DNA of 39,534 nt. Source: a virus. Numbering within the stretch: position 1 is the first letter of the stretch; each line of letters opens with the position of its first letter. Location of the stretch: positions 1-39,534 of IMG/VR virus record IMGVR_UViG_3300015371_000093. One strand, given 5' to 3'. This document shows positions 36,363 to 39,534 of this stretch, one piece after another. A program made the position numbers and the translations under genes. Below the pieces are notes generated by a model, which saw only the letters and a program-made list of their open reading frames with translations, was not told the DNA's origin and searched no databases.

Positions 36363-38384
36363 CTATTCCCATAGATCTACCAAATCGAGATCGTAGATCT
36401 GAACGCGATGGAGTCGAACGTTAGCCCCCAGAACGAAATTGATATCGCCAAGCGGCGCCTGCTTGTCGGGAGATGATCCGGTCCACCAAATCGAATCGCC
36501 TGACAAATCCCCGTCAAGGTTGACGTTGGGATTCACCGGACGTGTCTTGGGGTGCCGGGCCCAGAAGTGAGCATCCAGGAAAGGACCTCTTCCTCCGACT
36601 TCCAGCCAGTATCGACGACCATCGGCCACGAAACCCCCGTGACCACTCCAAGTGATCAGAGTGCCATCTTTGTAAATATGGAAGTTGGTGTCGTGGCAGT
36701 TCATCTCCTGCTGATGCGACGGAATCCTCCGAAGTCCAATGTTCAACACGGGACTACCGGCCGTGCCATCAAGAGAGATTTCCGCAATGATCAGCGGATT
36801 TCTGATTTGCTGAGCCGTGTATTCGAATGACGCCGCTGAACCGCTTGCGGTTCTCTTGGCGTATCCGCTGGCCACCGTGATGTTCACCACCGAACTAAAC
36901 GCCGCCATACCGCTGTCGAACTTCTCATCAAGGATGAGTCCAGGAGTAGAACTACCCCCACCCCCACTAGGGGGGTCCTCCCAGTCCGCATCCCCATCGG
37001 TAGAACTCTGCTTGGTCAGGATTTGCCCAACCGTTCCGCCAACGGGGATAGACGTACCCCCAGCCGTGATTAGCTCGGTCCACTGATGCAAGACATCGGG
37101 AGGCGCAAGAAGACCTGCGGCACTGTCGACCTTGACTCGGAAAGCGCCCAGTTCTCCAGCATTGAAATATGCGATGTAGGCGGGAGAGTTGGTTCCCGAA
37201 ACGATGCCGTTGCTGTCGATCGTGGCGTTTGCGCCTGGGGCGATCACTGTGACTGCACCTGCTTGGCTGCCAGCTTGATCTCGCTTGTCAACCTTCAGAT
37301 TTGCCGTCGGGTGATCGTTGTAGATGGTCACCACGTGATGCGATGACGTTGTCCGATGCAAGTAGATCGGCTCGGACTTGTAGGGGTTTGAGAACGTCGA
37401 CGGAACGCTATCTGCTGTGATCGCGCGCGACTCTGGAGTCGTTGAAGCAATCCGATGACGGGCGTAGATCTCTCGACCATTGATCGTCGCAACTAGCGGG
37501 TCCGAGACAGGAATCCCTGGCTCAATCCCCGCCGCCAAATCAACGGCCGCGTAATGCAACCCGCCATCGTGCTTGACCATCGAGTGCTCGGAGTACTCAT
37601 CGGAGCTATTCCAAACGCCCTTGTACACCACTCCTTCGGAGGCGATAGGCATGAGCTCCCACGTCGCCTCGGATTCAGCTAGCGGATCCACCCACAGAAA
37701 CGACGTAACCACATCGTCCTTGACTTCGACTCCGACGTAAGCGACGCCAGTGCCGCCAACCGTCTCATCGGGAGGCCCAGTGGAAGTACCAGCAGGCACC
37801 GTGAACGTCAAAGGTGAATTGCTTTCGGCGATCTGGTTCGACAACGGGCCCGAGCCAGGAAATAGCTGATCACCATGCTGACCGTCGAAGAGGGCAATCG
37901 GTCCACCTGCCCACTCGAGCGTCACTTCTTCACCAGCTGCGGCAGGAAGCTTGATGTAGCACGAATTGATCCAGTTCTGAGTAATCCCTGGATCAGGACC
38001 AGGAAAGGCTGTGATCGGGTCGCCCTTCACGGCCAAATATGCGTCGTGATTCGTGCCACCGAACATCGCGTTTCCTGCCTTGACGGCATTCGTAACCACC
38101 GTAGGTGGAGCGATCGGATCGACATCTCCCGGCTCGTTACCCGCAGCGAGTGCACCGTTGGCCACCCACAGCTTGTTGTCGAACGAGACCATGTCGTTGA
38201 TCCCGTACTCGGCCTCTGGATCCCAGACGCCACGCCAAGACAGCTTGGTACTGTCCTTGGTAGGATCGACAATGGTGCCGTCCTCGTTGAGCAACTGAAC
38301 ATGCTCGAGCGGATTGAACGGATCGATCGGCTGGTCCTTGACAAGGACGAACTGTCGAACGCGATCGCTCATGACTCTCGTCAT
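36363..38384 (-). CDS. Fibre-like protein with carbohydrate-binding-type repeats (673 aa)
   Basis: ATG start with AAGGAGG 7 bases upstream. Residues about 48-85 and 260-295 contain two related repeats (WRGVWDPEAEYGINDMV and YKGVWNSSDEYSEHSMV, each followed by G-EP) resembling chitin/cellulose-binding CBM5/12-type modules. The middle is beta-rich and rich in Gly/Thr/Pro. The C-terminal third after a Gly/Ser hinge (GGGGSST) looks like a lectin- or laminin-G-type jelly roll (DEKFDSGMAAFSSVVNIT, then LNIGLRRI, FHIYKDGT, HFWARHPKTRP). It is probably a head or tail fibre that binds host sugars. Its place between terminase and portal is unusual. Confidence 0.72.
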   Translation of the reverse strand: MTRVMSDRVRQFVLVKDQPIDPFNPLEHVQLLNEDGTIVDPTKDSTKLSWRGVWDPEAEYGINDMVSFDNKLWVANGALAAGNEPGDVDPIAPPTVVTNAVKAGNAMFGGTNHDAYLAVKGDPITAFPGPDPGITQNWINSCYIKLPAAAGEEVTLEWAGGPIALFDGQHGDQLFPGSGPLSNQIAESNSPLTFTVPAGTSTGPPDETVGGTGVAYVGVEVKDDVVTSFLWVDPLAESEATWELMPIASEGVVYKGVWNSSDEYSEHSMVKHDGGLHYAAVDLAAGIEPGIPVSDPLVATINGREIYARHRIASTTPESRAITADSVPSTFSNPYKSEPIYLHRTTSSHHVVTIYNDHPTANLKVDKRDQAGSQAGAVTVIAPGANATIDSNGIVSGTNSPAYIAYFNAGELGAFRVKVDSAAGLLAPPDVLHQWTELITAGGTSIPVGGTVGQILTKQSSTDGDADWEDPPSGGGGSSTPGLILDEKFDSGMAAFSSVVNITVASGYAKRTASGSAASFEYTAQQIRNPLIIAEISLDGTAGSPVLNIGLRRIPSHQQEMNCHDTNFHIYKDGTLITWSGHGGFVADGRRYWLEVGGRGPFLDAHFWARHPKTRPVNPNVNLDGDLSGDSIWWTGSSPDKQAPLGDINFVLGANVRLHRVQIYDLDLVDLWE

Positions 38385-38407
38385 TCGAAAGCCTCCTTGT
38401 TAGTTGG

Positions 38408-38872
38408 TTAGTCGATAGAGAACCGCACCCCCGAAAATGCATACCACGTGGCGTCCAGCGTGGCAGGCGCATCGACGGTGACTACTCCAGACGGCTGAAT
38501 CTTGAGAATGCCGTGTTTGTCACCTTGGGCAGGAAGCCAGAAATACAGGCTAAGTCCCTGATCGTGCCGATACCCAACCGGCAACGTGAACAAGGTGACC
38601 CCGATCGTTCCTGGAGCCGCCATACCTCGCATCTCGACGATTCCGTCGGGACGCTTCCGATACACCACCTTGGCTGAGGCATTGAAGTGGTCCCACCCGT
38701 TCGCCTGAAGCTCAGAATCGGGAACCGGAATCCAATCCTCTGTGGACTGAGCTTCTGAACCAGCTCCCGGATCGAATGGTGATCCATCCTCGTTGTACAA
38801 CTCCAACCGAGCTTCTTCTGATCCGAGACGGCGGCCGAGACGTCGGATACTGGCTTTGAACACATTGCTCAT
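38408..38872 (-). CDS. Fibre-like/structural protein (154 aa)
   Basis: ATG start overlapping the terminase stop by 4 bases, with AAGGAGG upstream. After a basic N-terminus (VFKASIRRLGRRLG), the core (NASAKVVYRKRPDGIVEMRG, then GTIGVTLFTLPVGYRHDQGL and LSLYFWLPA) matches a domain recurring in C-terminal parts of tail fibres, where an infused GTIG-LFTLP-GYRP segment is common. It ends in a beta-strand set (GVVTVDAPATLDATWY). It may associate with the neighbouring larger fibre. The fold call is tentative. Confidence 0.65.
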   Translation of the reverse strand: MSNVFKASIRRLGRRLGSEEARLELYNEDGSPFDPGAGSEAQSTEDWIPVPDSELQANGWDHFNASAKVVYRKRPDGIVEMRGMAAPGTIGVTLFTLPVGYRHDQGLSLYFWLPAQGDKHGILKIQPSGVVTVDAPATLDATWYAFSGVRFSID

Positions 38873-39534
38873 TCAAACGCCTCCTTGTTTGCTTTGTAGG
38901 CGATCCAGGCGTCCATCAGAGCCGACACGTTGTCGATCTTTGCCTCTTCGCGCCTCTTGAAGAGCTTGCGGTTGCCGTTGGTGTCCTCCAACGTAATCGC
39001 GTTGCCCATGGCGAACTGCATGAGGAGCTCATCAAAGAGCAGCATCCGATCCTCGGCAAGCTTCTTCAACTCACCAAGCGGAACCGACTCCGACTTAGCA
39101 CCCTGGATGACCTTCTCAATCCCGAACGGCCCGTTCTCTTGCTCCCAGCGTGCGACGAAGGACTTGGCGTTGTACGGGTCGTAGCCCAAGCAACGCACGT
39201 CGTACTCCATCGACTGGGTGAAGGTGTCGACGTCGTCGAAGACGTCATCCATGTCGAGAACAGTTCCAGGCATGACATGGAGCGAACCTTCCTTGATGAA
39301 CTCGTCGTACTTCGCGCGCATGGCCGCGGGGAGCTGGAACAGAGTTCTCTCTGTGATGTAGCTCCTTGTCTTGACGCCAAAGCGCTCTCCGCCCAGAGGG
39401 AAGAGATAAGTGAAAGCGCAGAAGTCGTCTCCTTGCGACAAGTCTGCGCCCAGGGCACACGGGAGCTGCCAAAAATCCTTACGGAGATGAGGCAGGGTCT
39501 CTTCGTAGGTGAAGAAGTAGGTGTACCCCTCCAT
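38869..39534 (-). CDS. Terminase large subunit, C-terminal part (truncated at window edge)
   Basis: The frame runs off the right edge of the window, so only the last 221 residues are seen and the methionine there is internal. They contain the RNase H-like nuclease domain of HK97-type terminases: LGADLSQGDDFCAF (first metal aspartate, residue 31 here), LGYDPYNAKSF (second), and IDNVSALMDAWIAY (third). The ATPase domain lies outside. The enzyme packages DNA into the prohead and cuts it at the ends. It overlaps the next gene (ATGA). Confidence 0.9.
   Translation of the reverse strand: MEGYTYFFTYEETLPHLRKDFWQLPCALGADLSQGDDFCAFTYLFPLGGERFGVKTRSYITERTLFQLPAAMRAKYDEFIKEGSLHVMPGTVLDMDDVFDDVDTFTQSMEYDVRCLGYDPYNAKSFVARWEQENGPFGIEKVIQGAKSESVPLGELKKLAEDRMLLFDELLMQFAMGNAITLEDTNGNRKLFKRREEAKIDNVSALMDAWIAYKANKEAFE

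Overview
The window is a section of a tailed double-stranded DNA phage genome (siphovirus type, Caudoviricetes), most likely infecting an actinobacterium. The host call is an inference from the moderately high GC content by eye, the frequent GTG and TTG starts, the prohead protease fused to the major capsid protein, the ReqiPepy6 Gp37-like tail protein and several protein families typical of actinobacteriophages. I see no tRNA, rRNA, insertion sequence, CRISPR array, integrase or recognisable repressor. Every gene I accept is on the minus strand, so transcription runs from high to low coordinates. Genes are packed tightly with many ATGA or GTGA overlaps, and no gap reaches 300 bases.

In order of transcription: the terminase large subunit (cut by the right edge), two fibre-like proteins, portal, protease-capsid fusion, stopper, tail terminator, major tail protein, tail assembly chaperone, a second major-tail-like protein, a glycine-rich protein, an 80-residue protein, a gp10-like protein, a 1909-residue tape measure, Dit-like protein and Gp37-like protein (39.5-21.2 kb). 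A lysis/membrane block with a holin follows (21.2-19.2 kb); no endolysin is visible. Then comes a run of very small genes, each with its own promoter and terminator (19.2-17.9 kb), a long run of mostly membrane-anchored proteins of unknown function (17.9-11.1 kb), and the replication genes. These include one giant protein joining an SF3 helicase, a primase-polymerase (AEP) domain and a family B DNA polymerase (11.1-7.3 kb). A SNF2-like helicase, a degenerate HNH protein and two PD-(D/E)XK nucleases follow. The last large gene encodes a 902-residue protein with the DFDGD signature of double-psi beta-barrel RNA polymerases (3.1-0.4 kb).

The most interesting structure is regulatory. Eight minus-strand sites share the pattern TCGCA, exactly 14 bases, then TRTARTA. 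Five of them also share the downstream sequence AGAGACCTACTA, which forms a near-dyad. Four promoters each drive one tiny gene ended by a hairpin. The other four reach an intrinsic-terminator-like hairpin (after a first small gene or an untranslated leader) before the large operons for helicase, polymerase, membrane proteins and nucleases/RNA polymerase. This suggests that a phage factor, possibly the phage's own RNA polymerase, controls read-through. That model is inference; the motifs, spacings and hairpins are visible in the sequence. A second genome-wide signal is the word CATATT, which I count about 30 times on the coding strand and once on the other, in all three reading frames.
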